Part shown: positions 39,392-47,754 of the stretch, piece by piece
Position numbering within the stretch: position 1 is the stretch's first letter
Layout of the letters: each line of letters starts with the position of its first letter
Assembly (NCBI RefSeq): GCF_004137255.1
Contig: NZ_SDWT01000001.1
Location: 682,001 to 746,000 of the forward strand
Length of the DNA: 64,000 nucleotides
Direction of reading: 5' to 3'
DNA from: Nocardioides oleivorans
GTDB taxonomy: Bacteria; Actinomycetota; Actinomycetes; Propionibacteriales; Nocardioidaceae
The notes under the pieces: generated by a model
The model's input: only the letters and a program-made list of their open reading frames with translations
What the model was told of the DNA's origin: nothing
The model's database searches: none
Program-made: the position numbers and the translations under genes

Positions 39392-40236
39392 GAGCCGCGG
39401 AGCCGCTCGAGCATGTCGGTGCGCCAGGCCTCGGTCTCGCCGATCTGGTTGAACGTGAAGACGTGGAGGCCCTCGACGAGCGCGCCGTCCTCGCCGAGCG
39501 CGGGCGCGCACTTCTCCAGGAAGCTCTCGCCGGTGAAGCCGCCGGGGGCGGCGAGGCGCGCGAAGAGCCCCTTGTTCTTGGCGAGGAACTTGGTCGACTC
39601 GCCCACGCCGATCTTGGTGGCCATGCCCAGCAGCTTCGTGCGCTCGACGGGCCCGGGGATGCCGAGCAGGAGCGGCATCGTGACGCCGCGGGCGCGGAGG
39701 CGTCGTACCCAGTCCTTAACGACGGCCGGGTCGAAGGTCAGGTTGCTGACGATGTGGGTGGCGTAGCGGCGCTTGTCCCACATGGACTGGACCGTCAGGT
39801 CGTCGTGGATCGTCGGGTGCGACTCGGGGTAGCCGGTGATGCCCACGTGCGCGAAGGGCGAGCCGAGGTCCTTCAGGTCCTCGAGCAGCGCGAGTGCGTC
39901 GGGATAGTCACCGGCAGCCTCGGCGTCGCCGCCGGGGACGAAGACGCTGGTGATGCCCTTGCCGGACAGCCGGTCCACGATCTCGGACAGCTCGGTGCGA
40001 CCGGTGACCATCCGCGCCGCGATGTGCGGGACCGCGGTGTAGCCGTGCCCGGCCAGGCGCTCGGCGAGGTCGAAGGTGGCGTCCAGTCCCTTCGAGGGCG
40101 AGGCCGTCACCGTGATGGTGCGGTCGCGCGGCAGGTGCTCAAGCACCTTGTCCTCGGTGGTGGCCGTGGGCAGCACCTCGTAGCGGGCGTTCTTCAGGAG
40201 ACGGACCAGCGTGGCCGCCGACTGCTTGTTGCGCAT
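39388..40236 (-). CDS. metF: Methylenetetrahydrofolate reductase (MetF-like)
   Basis: 282 residues with the MTHFR TIM-barrel: ITVTASPSKGLDATFDLAERL near the N-terminus, VGITGYPESHPTI (about 146-158), IVSNLTFD and GIPGPVERTKLLGMA. It is a divergent member. The usual direction makes methyl-THF; next to a methyl-corrinoid pathway it may run oxidatively. ATG 40234-40236 was chosen because the homology begins there. The operator covers this start codon, so the mRNA leader is very short. It converges on the DUF1638 gene, the two stop codons sharing a CTAG. Confidence 0.88.
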   Translation of the reverse strand: MRNKQSAATLVRLLKNARYEVLPTATTEDKVLEHLPRDRTITVTASPSKGLDATFDLAERLAGHGYTAVPHIAARMVTGRTELSEIVDRLSGKGITSVFVPGGDAEAAGDYPDALALLEDLKDLGSPFAHVGITGYPESHPTIHDDLTVQSMWDKRRYATHIVSNLTFDPAVVKDWVRRLRARGVTMPLLLGIPGPVERTKLLGMATKIGVGESTKFLAKNKGLFARLAAPGGFTGESFLEKCAPALGEDGALVEGLHVFTFNQIGETEAWRTDMLERLRGS

Positions 40237-40263
40237 AATGCGACTCGTTTCGTGATGCGCATC
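40228..40263 (-). promoter_or_regulatory. Tandem IclR-type operator over the metF start
   Basis: GTTGCG-CATAA-TGCGAC (40228-40244) and GTTTCG-TGATG-CGCATC (40247-40263), offset 19 bp. The first unit includes the metF ATG (40234-40236). A possible -10 box TAGAGT lies at 40275-40280 on the minus strand. It links C1 oxidation to the betaine regulon. Confidence 0.75.
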
Positions 40264-40337
40264 CGACGTCGCCAACTCTAGTGCGTACGGGCGCGTGACG
40301 ACAGGCCCTCGGGCCCACGAATTGTCGTCCGGAATGG

Positions 40338-40375
40338 CACGAGGGGCGGCCACCTCTCGGTGACCGCCCCTCGTG
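40338..40375 (-). terminator. Terminator hairpin after rplL
   Basis: Perfect 12-base arms (40338-40349 and 40364-40375) with extra pairing inside, 17 bases beyond the rplL stop. No strong T-run, as is common in high-GC actinobacteria. Confidence 0.75.
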
Positions 40376-40392
40376 GTGCGACTAGCGGATCG

Positions 40393-40785
40393 TCACTTGA
40401 CGGTGACGGTGGCGCCGGCGGCCTCGAGGGCCTCCTTCGCCTTGTCCGCGGCAGCCTTGTCGACGTTCTCGAGGATCGTCTTGGGCGCGGCCTCGACGAG
40501 GTCCTTGGCCTCCTTCAGGCCGAGGGAGGTGAGGGCGCGCACCTCCTTGATGACGTTGATCTTCTTGTCGCCGGCGGCCTCGAGGACGACCTCGAAGTCG
40601 GTCTTCTCCTCGGCGGCGTCGGCGCCGGCAGCGGCACCACCGGCGGCCGGGGCGGCGGCCACGGCGACGGGGGCGGCGGCGGTGACGCCGAAGGTGTCCT
40701 CGAACTGCTTCACGAACTCGGAGAGCTCGATGAGGGTCATCTCCTTGAAGGCCTCAAGGAGCTCGTCGGTGCTGAGCTTCGCCAT
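40393..40785 (-). CDS. rplL: 50S ribosomal protein L7/L12
   Basis: 130 residues: an N-terminal dimerisation domain, an Ala/Gly-rich hinge (about 38-58), and a C-terminal factor-binding domain with [20 protein letters not shown]. It is the stalk protein that recruits translation GTPases. It follows rplJ after 79 bases. rpoB, commonly the next gene, is not here. Confidence 0.99.
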   Translation of the reverse strand: MAKLSTDELLEAFKEMTLIELSEFVKQFEDTFGVTAAAPVAVAAAPAAGGAAAGADAAEEKTDFEVVLEAAGDKKINVIKEVRALTSLGLKEAKDLVEAAPKTILENVDKAAADKAKEALEAAGATVTVK

Positions 40786-40864
40786 GATGGCAAACCTTTC
40801 GTCTGTGGCGCTGCCGCGAGGTGCGACCGCGCCGGGGTTTCAGGTGGTGTACGTCGGCCTGGGC

Positions 40865-41530
40865 TCAGGCGTCGGTGGACTCGGCGGCCGGCTCGGCAGC
40901 CTCGTCGGTCGCCTCGGGCTCGTCAGCTACCTCCGAAGAAGCGGCCTCCTCGACCGGGGCGTCCTCGGCAGCCGGAGCAGCCGGCGTGCCGGCACCACCT
41001 GCGAGGATCGTGGGGTCCTGCTCGGCCTTGGCCTGGAGCGCACCCGCGAGACGGGCGGCCTGGGCGATCGGCGCGTTGAGCAGGTAGACGGCCTGGGAGA
41101 GGCTCGCGAGCATCGCGCCCGCCAGCTTGCCCATGAGCACCTCACGCGACTCGAGGTCGGCCAGCTTGGCCACCTCTGCCGCGTCGAGGGGCTTGCCGTC
41201 GAGGACTCCACCCTTGATCACAAGGGCGGGGTTCGCCTTGGCAAAGTCACGCAGACCCTTGGCAGCCTCGACCACGTCTCCATTGATGAAGGCGATGGCG
41301 GTGGGGCCGACCAGCAGGTCGTCGAAGCCTTCGATGCCCACCTCGGTGGCGGCGATCTTGGCCAGCGTGTTCTTGACCACGGCGTAGTTGGCGTTCTCAC
41401 CGAGGGAGCGGCGCAGGTCCTGCAGCTGCTTCACGGTGAGCCCGCGGTACTCGGTCAGTACAGCGCCGGCCGAGTCGTTGAACGAGTCAACGATCTCCGC
41501 AACGGCGGCAGTCTTGTCTGCCCGCGCCAT
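40865..41530 (-). CDS. rplJ: 50S ribosomal protein L10
   Basis: 221 residues, longer than the usual 170-180 because of an acidic Ala/Glu C-terminal tail (about 175-221). The core is typical ([30 protein letters not shown]). ATG 41528-41530 has GGAAGGAG upstream. L10 anchors the L7/L12 stalk and is expected to repress its own operon through the leader RNA upstream. Confidence 0.98.
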   Translation of the reverse strand: MARADKTAAVAEIVDSFNDSAGAVLTEYRGLTVKQLQDLRRSLGENANYAVVKNTLAKIAATEVGIEGFDDLLVGPTAIAFINGDVVEAAKGLRDFAKANPALVIKGGVLDGKPLDAAEVAKLADLESREVLMGKLAGAMLASLSQAVYLLNAPIAQAARLAGALQAKAEQDPTILAGGAGTPAAPAAEDAPVEEAASSEVADEPEATDEAAEPAAESTDA

Positions 41531-41570
41531 GGGTCTCCTTCCGGGGTTGACCACCGGTCTCGGGCCCACA

Positions 41571-41712
41571 AAGACGAACGCCCCGAGCGCAGGCTCAGGG
41601 CGTTGGTGCGATCAGATCGCTTGCTCTGTCCCCTGCGCGGGCCGCTCGCTGCTGCGAGCCTTCAGTCTCGGGCGAGGAGCCCGTGACCACCTGCGGTCTC
41701 TGGTTTCGAGAT
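41571..41712 (-). ncRNA. L10 ribosomal protein leader RNA
   Basis: The untranslated leader before rplJ carries the L10-leader hallmarks on the minus strand: GAGACCGCAGGTGGTCAC and, further on, GCCCGCGCAGGGGAC, followed by a stem ending near 41580 (AACGCCC ... GGGGCGTT). Binding of the L10-L12 complex here normally represses translation of rplJL. Boundaries are approximate. Confidence 0.8.
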
Positions 41713-41715
41713 GGA

Positions 41716-41744
41716 ACAGTACGCCGCAGCCCGGGAGCCGCCAA
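41716..41744 (-). promoter_or_regulatory. Candidate rplJL promoter
   Basis: Minus-strand TTGGCG (41739-41744) and TACTGT (41716-41721) with 17-base spacing, placing transcription start a few bases before the L10 leader. Confidence 0.6.
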
Positions 41745-41826
41745 ATCGGCGCGGACGCGAGCCGGCTCACGCCCCGAACTCCGGCATTCTCCTGCCGCCG
41801 ACGCCCGTGACTGGTTCCATGGTCGG

Positions 41827-42816
41827 GTGGATGACCAGCTCACGACCGTCGGGGTCTCGCTCGCGCGCAGCGACGAGCGCATGCTCACCGGCCGCAACGC
41901 GGCCGGACGCGTGTGGAAGACCGGATTCGGGGGCCTCGACCCCCAGATCGGCGGCGGCATGCGTGCCGGCTCGCTGCTGCTCCTCGCGGGGCCGCAGGGC
42001 ATGGGCAAGTCGACGTTCGCGCTCCAGATCGCCCGCAACAACGCCGCGAGCGGTCGCCCGGTCCTCTACTTCTCCTACGAGCACGACGCCGAGGACATCA
42101 CCCAGAAGCTGCTGGCCCTCGAGGCCGGCGAGCTCGACGAGTCCGACATGGTGCGGGTGAACAACATCCGCTCGATCTTCGACGACCTCTGGGTCAGCTC
42201 CCTCGAGCACCGCATGGAGTCGGTGCCGGCGGGCTCCGAGGCGCTCGCCCGCATGCAGCAGTACGCCGACATGCTCTTCCTGCACCGCTCGACCGGCACC
42301 CGGACCGACCTGGTCGCGATCCAGGAGACGATCGACACCGTCCGTGACATCGCCGGCAGCGTGCCGCTCGTGGTCGTCGACTACCTCCAGAAGGTGAAGT
42401 CGCACCAGTCGGGCGACGAGGCGAAGTCGACCGAGATCGTCGAGGGCCTCAAGGACCTCGCCATCGACATCGGTGCCCCGGTCCTCGCGATCGCGGCCGC
42501 CGACAAGGAGGCGCTGCGCTCCGGTCGCCGGATGCGGGCCAACGACCTGCGCGGCTCCAGCGCCCTGGCCTACGAGGCCGACGTGGTGATGGTGCTGAAC
42601 AACAAGTTCGACATCGTCGCGCGCCACCACCTCACCTACGACCTCAACAACGCCGAGCGCTTCAAGGACTTCGCGGTCCTCTCCGTGGAGAAGAACCGCT
42701 TCGGCCGCGACGGCGTGGTGCTCCAGTTCCGCACGCGCTTCGACCAAGGCCGCTACGAGTCCGAGGGCGCGGAGGTCAAGGAGCAGCTGATCGACGAGCG
42801 CGTCTTCGTGGAGTGA
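41827..42816 (+). CDS. Stand-alone DnaB-helicase-like RecA-fold ATPase
   Basis: About 329 residues. It has only the RecA-like C-terminal half of DnaB: Walker A AGPQGMGKSTFALQIARN (about 54-71), Walker B PLVVVDYLQKV with DnaB-like SHQSGDEAKSTEIVEGLKDL, and a sensor region RANDLRGSSALAYEADVV. The DnaB N-terminal domain is absent and no replication gene is nearby. The start is uncertain: GTG 41827 fits the length but lacks a ribosome site; ATG 41881 is an alternative. Function not known; it could be a DNA motor or a KaiC/RadA-like ATPase. Confidence 0.75.
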   Translation: MDDQLTTVGVSLARSDERMLTGRNAAGRVWKTGFGGLDPQIGGGMRAGSLLLLAGPQGMGKSTFALQIARNNAASGRPVLYFSYEHDAEDITQKLLALEAGELDESDMVRVNNIRSIFDDLWVSSLEHRMESVPAGSEALARMQQYADMLFLHRSTGTRTDLVAIQETIDTVRDIAGSVPLVVVDYLQKVKSHQSGDEAKSTEIVEGLKDLAIDIGAPVLAIAAADKEALRSGRRMRANDLRGSSALAYEADVVMVLNNKFDIVARHHLTYDLNNAERFKDFAVLSVEKNRFGRDGVVLQFRTRFDQGRYESEGAEVKEQLIDERVFVE

Positions 42817-42832
42817 CCTCCTCCGGGCCGGA

Positions 42833-43696
42833 TCAGGCGCCGGGGAAGTCCTCGGTCACCTCGTCGGCCGGCGGGGCCTGGATGTCGACGTCGGTGCCGA
42901 AGTCGGTGTAGGTGCCCTCGCTGGTCTGGCTGGTGGGCGAGCCGCCGCTGGCGCTGGGGATCTCCATGGTCTGGGAGAACTTGCGAGGCAGGTTGTCGCC
43001 GTCGACCCACATCTCGGTCACCAGCTCCTTGGGGAGCATCTCGGCCATCGAGGCCGGGAAGCCCATCGCGTCGAGGTACTTCGAGGGGTCGAGGGTGATC
43101 CGGTAGTGGTTCGTCTCGACGCCGTCGACCTCCTCGGAGCCGACCAGCTCGAGCTTCTTCGGCTCCTCCATCGCCTTGAACATGACCTCGGGGTCGGTGG
43201 CCTTGCCGATCATGCCGAACAGCGAGTTCGGGTCGCTCAGGTCGATCTTGATCCACTTGTCGCCGGTGCCGAGGTCGGGCGACTTCATGTACATCACCTG
43301 GTCCAGCAAGATCAGCTCCATCGCCTGGGCGCCGGCGCTCGAGGCCTTCATCTCGACGCCGTCGTCGCCGAAGCGGGCCTGCCCGGTCATCTCCTGGGTC
43401 TGGCCGGACGCGCCCGAGGTGGTGGTGAAGTTGAAGGTCTCCGCGTCCTTCATCGCCGCCATCACCGACGGGTAGAAGTCGGCGCCGGACAGCTCGGCGA
43501 GCGCCGCGGTCGTCTCGCTCGGCTCCTCGCTCGGGGACTCGCTGGCGTCGGTGCCCGCGTCGGTGCTCTCGTCGGTGGCCGAGCTCGGGGAGTCGGAGGC
43601 GCCCGAGTCGTCGCTGCTGCAGGAGGTGACGCCGACGCCGATGGTCAGCACCAGTGCAGCGGTGCCGAGGCGGCGGGCGAGAGGGGTGATGCGCAT
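42833..43696 (-). CDS. LppX/LprAFG-type lipoprotein
   Basis: 287 residues. ATG 43694-43696 has AGGAG 8 bases upstream. The signal peptide ends in a lipobox (GVGVTSC, Cys about residue 25), followed by a Ser/Asp/Glu-rich linker of about 45 residues. The mature domain (about 75-280) resembles the LppX/LprF/LprG fold that carries lipids between the membrane and cell envelope (DQVMYMKSPDLGTGDKWIKI, NHYRITLDPSKYLDAMG). It is not clearly in an operon. Confidence 0.82.
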   Translation of the reverse strand: MRITPLARRLGTAALVLTIGVGVTSCSSDDSGASDSPSSATDESTDAGTDASESPSEEPSETTAALAELSGADFYPSVMAAMKDAETFNFTTTSGASGQTQEMTGQARFGDDGVEMKASSAGAQAMELILLDQVMYMKSPDLGTGDKWIKIDLSDPNSLFGMIGKATDPEVMFKAMEEPKKLELVGSEEVDGVETNHYRITLDPSKYLDAMGFPASMAEMLPKELVTEMWVDGDNLPRKFSQTMEIPSASGGSPTSQTSEGTYTDFGTDVDIQAPPADEVTEDFPGA

Positions 43697-43809
43697 GGTG
43701 GATCTCCTGGCAGGACGTGGATGGGCAGATCGCTGGGCGGGGCACGATGCCCGACGCCTTCCTACCCGATGGTTCCACACCGAAACGGCGCGGGTCGCGA
43801 AATGCAGGA

Positions 43810-43841
43810 CGGCCCGGCCGCCCCGAGGGGCGACCGGGCCG
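43810..43841 (-). terminator. Terminator hairpin after rplA
   Basis: 15-base arms (43810-43824 and 43827-43841) with one mismatch and a very small loop, 16 bases past the rplA stop. Confidence 0.75.
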
Positions 43842-43856
43842 ACAGGCTGCGGTGGA

Positions 43857-44579
43857 TCAGGCCTCGGCGGACTCGTCCTCGGCAGCGACGTTCTTGACCC
43901 GGTTGGGGTCGACCTGGATGCCGGGGCCCATGGTCGTGGAGACGGTGATCTTCTTGATGTAGCGACCCTTGGAGCTGGCCGGCTTCAGGCGGAGCACCTC
44001 GTCGAGCGCCGCGGCGTAGTTCTCCGCGAGCTGGGTCTCGGAGAACGAGGCCTTGCCGATGATGAAGTGCAGGTTGGCGTGGCGGTCGACGCGGAACTCG
44101 ATCTTGCCGCCCTTGATGTCCGTGACGGCCTTGGCGACGTCGGGGGTCACCGTGCCGGTCTTCGGGTTCGGCATGAGCGAGCGCGGGCCGAGGACGCGGC
44201 CGAGGCGACCGACCTTGCCCATCATGTCGGGGGTCGCGACGACGGCGTCGAAGTCGAGCCAGCCGCCGGCGACCTTCTCGATCAGCTCGTCGCCACCGAC
44301 GAACTCGGCGCCGGCCTCACGGGCGGCGTCGGCCTTGTCGGCGTTCGCGAACACCAGGACACGGGCGGTCTTGCCGGTGCCGTGCGGGAGGTTGACGGTG
44401 CCGCGGACCATCTGGTCGGCCTTGCGCGGGTCGACGCCCAGGCGCATGACGACGTCGAGGGTCTCGTCGAACTTCTTCTTGGAGCTGCCCTTGGCGATCT
44501 TGATGGCCGCAAGCGGGGCGAAGATCTCGTCCTGGTCGAACGACTCTGCCGCCGCGCGGTAGGTCTTGCTGCGCTGCAT
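43857..44579 (-). CDS. rplA: 50S ribosomal protein L1
   Basis: 240 residues, normal length, with the L1 signature region ([17 protein letters not shown] about 138-154). It binds 23S rRNA at the L1 stalk and in many bacteria regulates rplK-rplA. It follows rplK by 90 bases. Confidence 0.99.
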   Translation of the reverse strand: MQRSKTYRAAAESFDQDEIFAPLAAIKIAKGSSKKKFDETLDVVMRLGVDPRKADQMVRGTVNLPHGTGKTARVLVFANADKADAAREAGAEFVGGDELIEKVAGGWLDFDAVVATPDMMGKVGRLGRVLGPRSLMPNPKTGTVTPDVAKAVTDIKGGKIEFRVDRHANLHFIIGKASFSETQLAENYAAALDEVLRLKPASSKGRYIKKITVSTTMGPGIQVDPNRVKNVAAEDESAEA

Positions 44580-44669
44580 GGTCTTCTCGTTTCTCTGGTG
44601 CGAAGGATGTGGTTAAGGAGCCAGCGCGGCTCTCCCACGTGGTACTTGCTGACGAGCTCGCAGGCTCGC

Positions 44670-45101
44670 TCAGCTGTCGGTCGTGACGCCCATCGAGCGC
44701 GCAGTGCCCTCGACGATCTTCATGGCCGCGTCGATGTCGTTGGCGTTGAGGTCAGGCAGCTTGGTGGTCGCGATCTCGCGGATCTGGTCCTTGGTCAGCT
44801 TGCCGACCTTCTCCTTGTGCGGGACGCCGGAGCCCTTGGAGAGACCGGCAGCCTTCTTGATGAGCTCGGCGGCCGGCGGGGTCTTGGTGATGAAGTCGAA
44901 CGTGCGGTCCTCGTAGATGGTGATCTCGACGGGGATGACGTTGCCGCGCATGGACTCGGTCTGGGCGTTGTAGGCCTTGCAGAAGTCCATGATGTTGACG
45001 CCGTGCGGGCCGAGCGCCGTACCGACCGGCGGGGCCGGGGTGGCCGAACCGGCCTGCAGCTGCACCTTGACGAGTGCGGCGATCTTCTTCTTGGGAGGCA
45101 T
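44670..45101 (-). CDS. rplK: 50S ribosomal protein L11
   Basis: 143 residues with the Pro-rich N-terminal domain ([20 protein letters not shown]) and the rRNA-binding C-terminal domain ([20 protein letters not shown]). Part of the GTPase centre and target of thiopeptides. AGAAGG lies before the ATG. Confidence 0.99.
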   Translation of the reverse strand: MPPKKKIAALVKVQLQAGSATPAPPVGTALGPHGVNIMDFCKAYNAQTESMRGNVIPVEITIYEDRTFDFITKTPPAAELIKKAAGLSKGSGVPHKEKVGKLTKDQIREIATTKLPDLNANDIDAAMKIVEGTARSMGVTTDS

Positions 45102-45322
45102 TGCCTTCTTCTTTCTCTCGTGTGGTCATGACGAGGGCACCTGCCCTCTGCCACGGGTTGTTGCTCGTTCATTGTCGCCCTGGTCCGGGCTCACCGTGAA
45201 ATCGGGATCTCACGGGCCGGTTTCGAGACGCGTCACCCGGCCCCTCGCTTCGCAGCGCGTCCGGGCCGACGCTCCTCAACCTCTTCGCCCTGCGAAGTCC
45301 TCGCAGGCTCGGCCTTCGGGGC
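45102..45322 (-). other. nusG-rplK intergenic region
   Basis: 221 bases without a convincing gene. There are short GC-rich inverted repeats (for example around 45290-45310) but no clear terminator, promoter or leader motif that I can support. Confidence 0.4.
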
Positions 45323-46171
45323 TCAGACCTTCTGGATCTGGCTGAAGGAGAGCTCGACCGGGGTCTCGCGGCCGAAGATCTCGACGAGCGCCTTGACGCG
45401 CTGCGACTCGGCGTTGATCTCGGTGATCGTCGCGTGGAGCGTGGCGAACGGGCCGTCGACGACCATGACCGAGTCCGAGACGTCGAAGTCGGCGACCTCG
45501 ACCGGCTTGCGCGGCGTGGTGGAGGAGCCCTTCTCGCCCGAGGCGGCGGCCTCGGCCTCGGCGACGGCCACGACGGCCGGGGCGAGCATGTCCTCGACCT
45601 CGCTCATGCTCAGCGGCACGGGCTGGTGGCTGTGGCCCACGAAGCCGGTGACCGACGGCGTGTGGCGCACGGCGGACCAGGACTCGTCGGTGAGGTCCAT
45701 GCGGACCAGGACGTAGCCGGGCAGGACGGTGCGCGTGACCATCTTGCGCTGGCCGTTCTTGATCTCCGCGACCTCCTCGGTGGGGACCACGATCTCGTGG
45801 ATGTAGTCCTCCATGTTGAGCGAGATGATGCGGTTCTCGAGGTTGTGCTTGACCCGCTTCTCCATGCCGGAGTAGGTGTGCACCACGAACCAGTCGCCGG
45901 GCTTGGCCCACAGCTCGCGGCGGAAGGCCTCGAGCGGGTCGTTCTCCTCGGCGGTCTCGTCGGAGTCCTCGGTGGCGTCGTCGTCGGAGTCCTCGGTGGC
46001 GTCGTCGTCGGAGTCCTCGTCGGCGCTGTCGTCCGTGGGCTCGGGGGCCTCGGTGGACCCGGTGGACTCGTCGACCGTGTCCTCGCTGCCCGCGAGGTCG
46101 TCCTCGAGGGTCTCCTCGACGTCGGTCTCGACCTGGTCGTCGACCTGGTCCACGTCAAAGTTGTCAGACAC
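45323..46171 (-). CDS. nusG: Transcription termination/antitermination protein NusG
   Basis: 282 residues. The NGN domain (about 95-200; [20 protein letters not shown]) and C-terminal KOW domain ([20 protein letters not shown]) are intact. The first 90 residues are an acidic extension with repeated DATEDSDD units, longer than in E. coli but usual in actinobacteria. It binds RNA polymerase and influences pausing and Rho termination. It lies 50 bases after secE. Confidence 0.98.
   Translation of the reverse strand: MSDNFDVDQVDDQVETDVEETLEDDLAGSEDTVDESTGSTEAPEPTDDSADEDSDDDATEDSDDDATEDSDETAEENDPLEAFRRELWAKPGDWFVVHTYSGMEKRVKHNLENRIISLNMEDYIHEIVVPTEEVAEIKNGQRKMVTRTVLPGYVLVRMDLTDESWSAVRHTPSVTGFVGHSHQPVPLSMSEVEDMLAPAVVAVAEAEAAASGEKGSSTTPRKPVEVADFDVSDSVMVVDGPFATLHATITEINAESQRVKALVEIFGRETPVELSFSQIQKV
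45962..46019 (-). repeat. 24-base tandem repeat inside nusG
   Basis: About 2.4 copies of a 24-base unit (GGAGTCCTCGGTGGCGTCG plus TCGTC on the plus strand) encode the acidic DATEDSDD repeat of NusG. Length may vary between strains. Confidence 0.75.
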
Positions 46172-46221
46172 GTCTCACTCCGTAGTTCGTTGCTGGGTGT
46201 GGGGGACGGGGTCCCCCGTCG

Positions 46222-46479
46222 TCACTGGACGCTGCTGCCGCCGGTGAAGAGCTCGAAGACCAGCTTGCCGAACGCCAGGTCGAGCACCGTCACCAGGATC
46301 ATCAAGACGATGACGAACACCAGCACGACGAAGAAGTAGGTGATCAGCTGCTGCTGGGTGGGCCACACGACCTTGCGGAGCTCGGCCACCACCTGGCGCA
46401 GGAACGTGGCAGGGCTGGTGCGCCCACGGTCGTCGCCGCGCGAGTCGCGCCGGTCCTGAACCGCGTTGCCGTCGGCCAC
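46222..46479 (-). CDS. secE: Preprotein translocase subunit SecE
   Basis: 85 residues from GTG 46477-46479, with GAGAAGG 8 bases upstream; GTG 46486-46488 is an alternative. It has the conserved amphipathic segment AELRKVVWPTQQQLITY and a single membrane helix (FFVVLVFVIVLMILVTVLDL), as in actinobacterial SecE. It clamps SecY in the Sec channel. It lies 42 bases after tRNA-Trp, the classic arrangement. Confidence 0.95.
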   Translation of the reverse strand: MADGNAVQDRRDSRGDDRGRTSPATFLRQVVAELRKVVWPTQQQLITYFFVVLVFVIVLMILVTVLDLAFGKLVFELFTGGSSVQ

Positions 46480-46521
46480 GTCATCCACCTTCTCGTCGTT
46501 GCTGAGTTGCAGTGCTTCTCG

Positions 46522-46594
46522 CAGGGCACGAGGGACTTGAACCCCCAACCTTCGGTTTTGGAGACCGATGCTCTGCCAGTTGAGCTAGTGCCCT
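46522..46594 (-). tRNA. tRNA-Trp (CCA)
   Basis: Cloverleaf on the minus strand: acceptor AGGGCAC/GTGCCCT, D-arm GCTCAACTGGCAGAGC, anticodon loop CTCCAAA giving CCA, and T-arm GGGGGTTCAAGTCCC. No encoded CCA tail. It lies directly before secE, as in many actinobacteria. Confidence 0.97.
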
Positions 46595-46710
46595 CCGGTG
46601 GTCGATCCCCATCGCTGGGGGCATGCCGAAGCATCTGGCGAAACCACCAATCGGGAAGCATACGGGGCCGACCCATGTCGGGTCGAACCGAGGTGCCTAC
46701 GATGCCGGGC

Positions 46711-47739
46711 ATGGCGGACGACGTGCGGCGGCTCGGTGACGTGACCCGCCTGCCGAAGGCCCACCTGCACCTCCACTTCACCGGTTCGATGCGCCACGCG
46801 ACGCTCCTCGAGCTCGCCGAGCGCGACGGCATCCTGCTGCCGGACTCCCTGGTCGAGGAGTGGCCCCCGCAGCTCAGCGCGGCCGACGAGAAGGGCTGGT
46901 TCCGTTTCCAGCGGCTCTACGACGTGGCGCGCTCGGTGCTGCGCACGCCCGACGACGTACGACGTCTCGTGCTCGAGGCGGCCGAGGACGACGTGCGGGA
47001 CGGCGGCCGGTGGCTGGAGATCCAGGTGGACCCGAGCGGCTACGCGGCGCGCTTCGGCGGGATCACCGCGTTCACCGACCTGGTGCTCGACTGCGTGCGC
47101 GACGCCTCCGAGCGCACCGGGCTCGGGATCGCCGTGGTGATCGCCGCCAACCGCACCCGGCACCCGCTCGACGCCCGCACGCTGGCCCGGCTCGCCGGGC
47201 AGTACGCCGGACGGGGCGTGGTCGGCTTCGGGCTCTCCAACGACGAGCGCCGCGGCACCACCGCCGACTTCGAGGGCGCGTTCCGGATCGCGGAGCGCGC
47301 CGGGCTCCTGCTCGCGCCGCACGGAGGCGAGCTGCGCGGCCCCGACCACGTGCGCCAGTGCCTGGACAGCCTCGGCGCGCAGCGCCTGGGCCACGGCGTC
47401 CGCAGCGCGGAGGACCCGGCGCTGCTGGACCGCATCGTCGAGGCGGGCGTCGCGCTCGAGGTGTGCCCGGTCTCCAACGTGTCGCTGGGGGTCTACTCCG
47501 ACCTCACCTCGGTGCCGCTCCCGCAGCTGCTCGCGGCCGGTGCGACCGTCGCGCTGGGTGCTGACGACCCGCTGCTGTTCGGCTCCCGGCTGGCCGGCCA
47601 GTACGCCACGATGCGCGCCGCCCACGAGCTCGACGACGCCACCCTCGCCCGGCTGGCGGAGATGTCGTTCGAGGCCTCCCGGGCTCCGTCCGACGTCGTG
47701 GCGACCGCGAAGCGCGACATCGCCGCCTGGCTCGGCTGA
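46711..47739 (+). CDS. add: Adenosine deaminase family protein
   Basis: 342 residues. It has the metal-binding HxH near the N-terminus (KAHLHLHFTGSMRH), the APHGGE segment with the catalytic Glu (about residue 208), RLGHGVR and a late LGADDPLLFGS with the metal Asp. It deaminates adenosine or a related purine; adenine or aminofutalosine activity cannot be excluded. TACGAT (46698-46703) ends 7 bases before ATG 46711, so the mRNA is probably leaderless. Confidence 0.88.
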   Translation: MADDVRRLGDVTRLPKAHLHLHFTGSMRHATLLELAERDGILLPDSLVEEWPPQLSAADEKGWFRFQRLYDVARSVLRTPDDVRRLVLEAAEDDVRDGGRWLEIQVDPSGYAARFGGITAFTDLVLDCVRDASERTGLGIAVVIAANRTRHPLDARTLARLAGQYAGRGVVGFGLSNDERRGTTADFEGAFRIAERAGLLLAPHGGELRGPDHVRQCLDSLGAQRLGHGVRSAEDPALLDRIVEAGVALEVCPVSNVSLGVYSDLTSVPLPQLLAAGATVALGADDPLLFGSRLAGQYATMRAAHELDDATLARLAEMSFEASRAPSDVVATAKRDIAAWLG

Positions 47740-47754
47740 CCTCCCCACCCCCGG

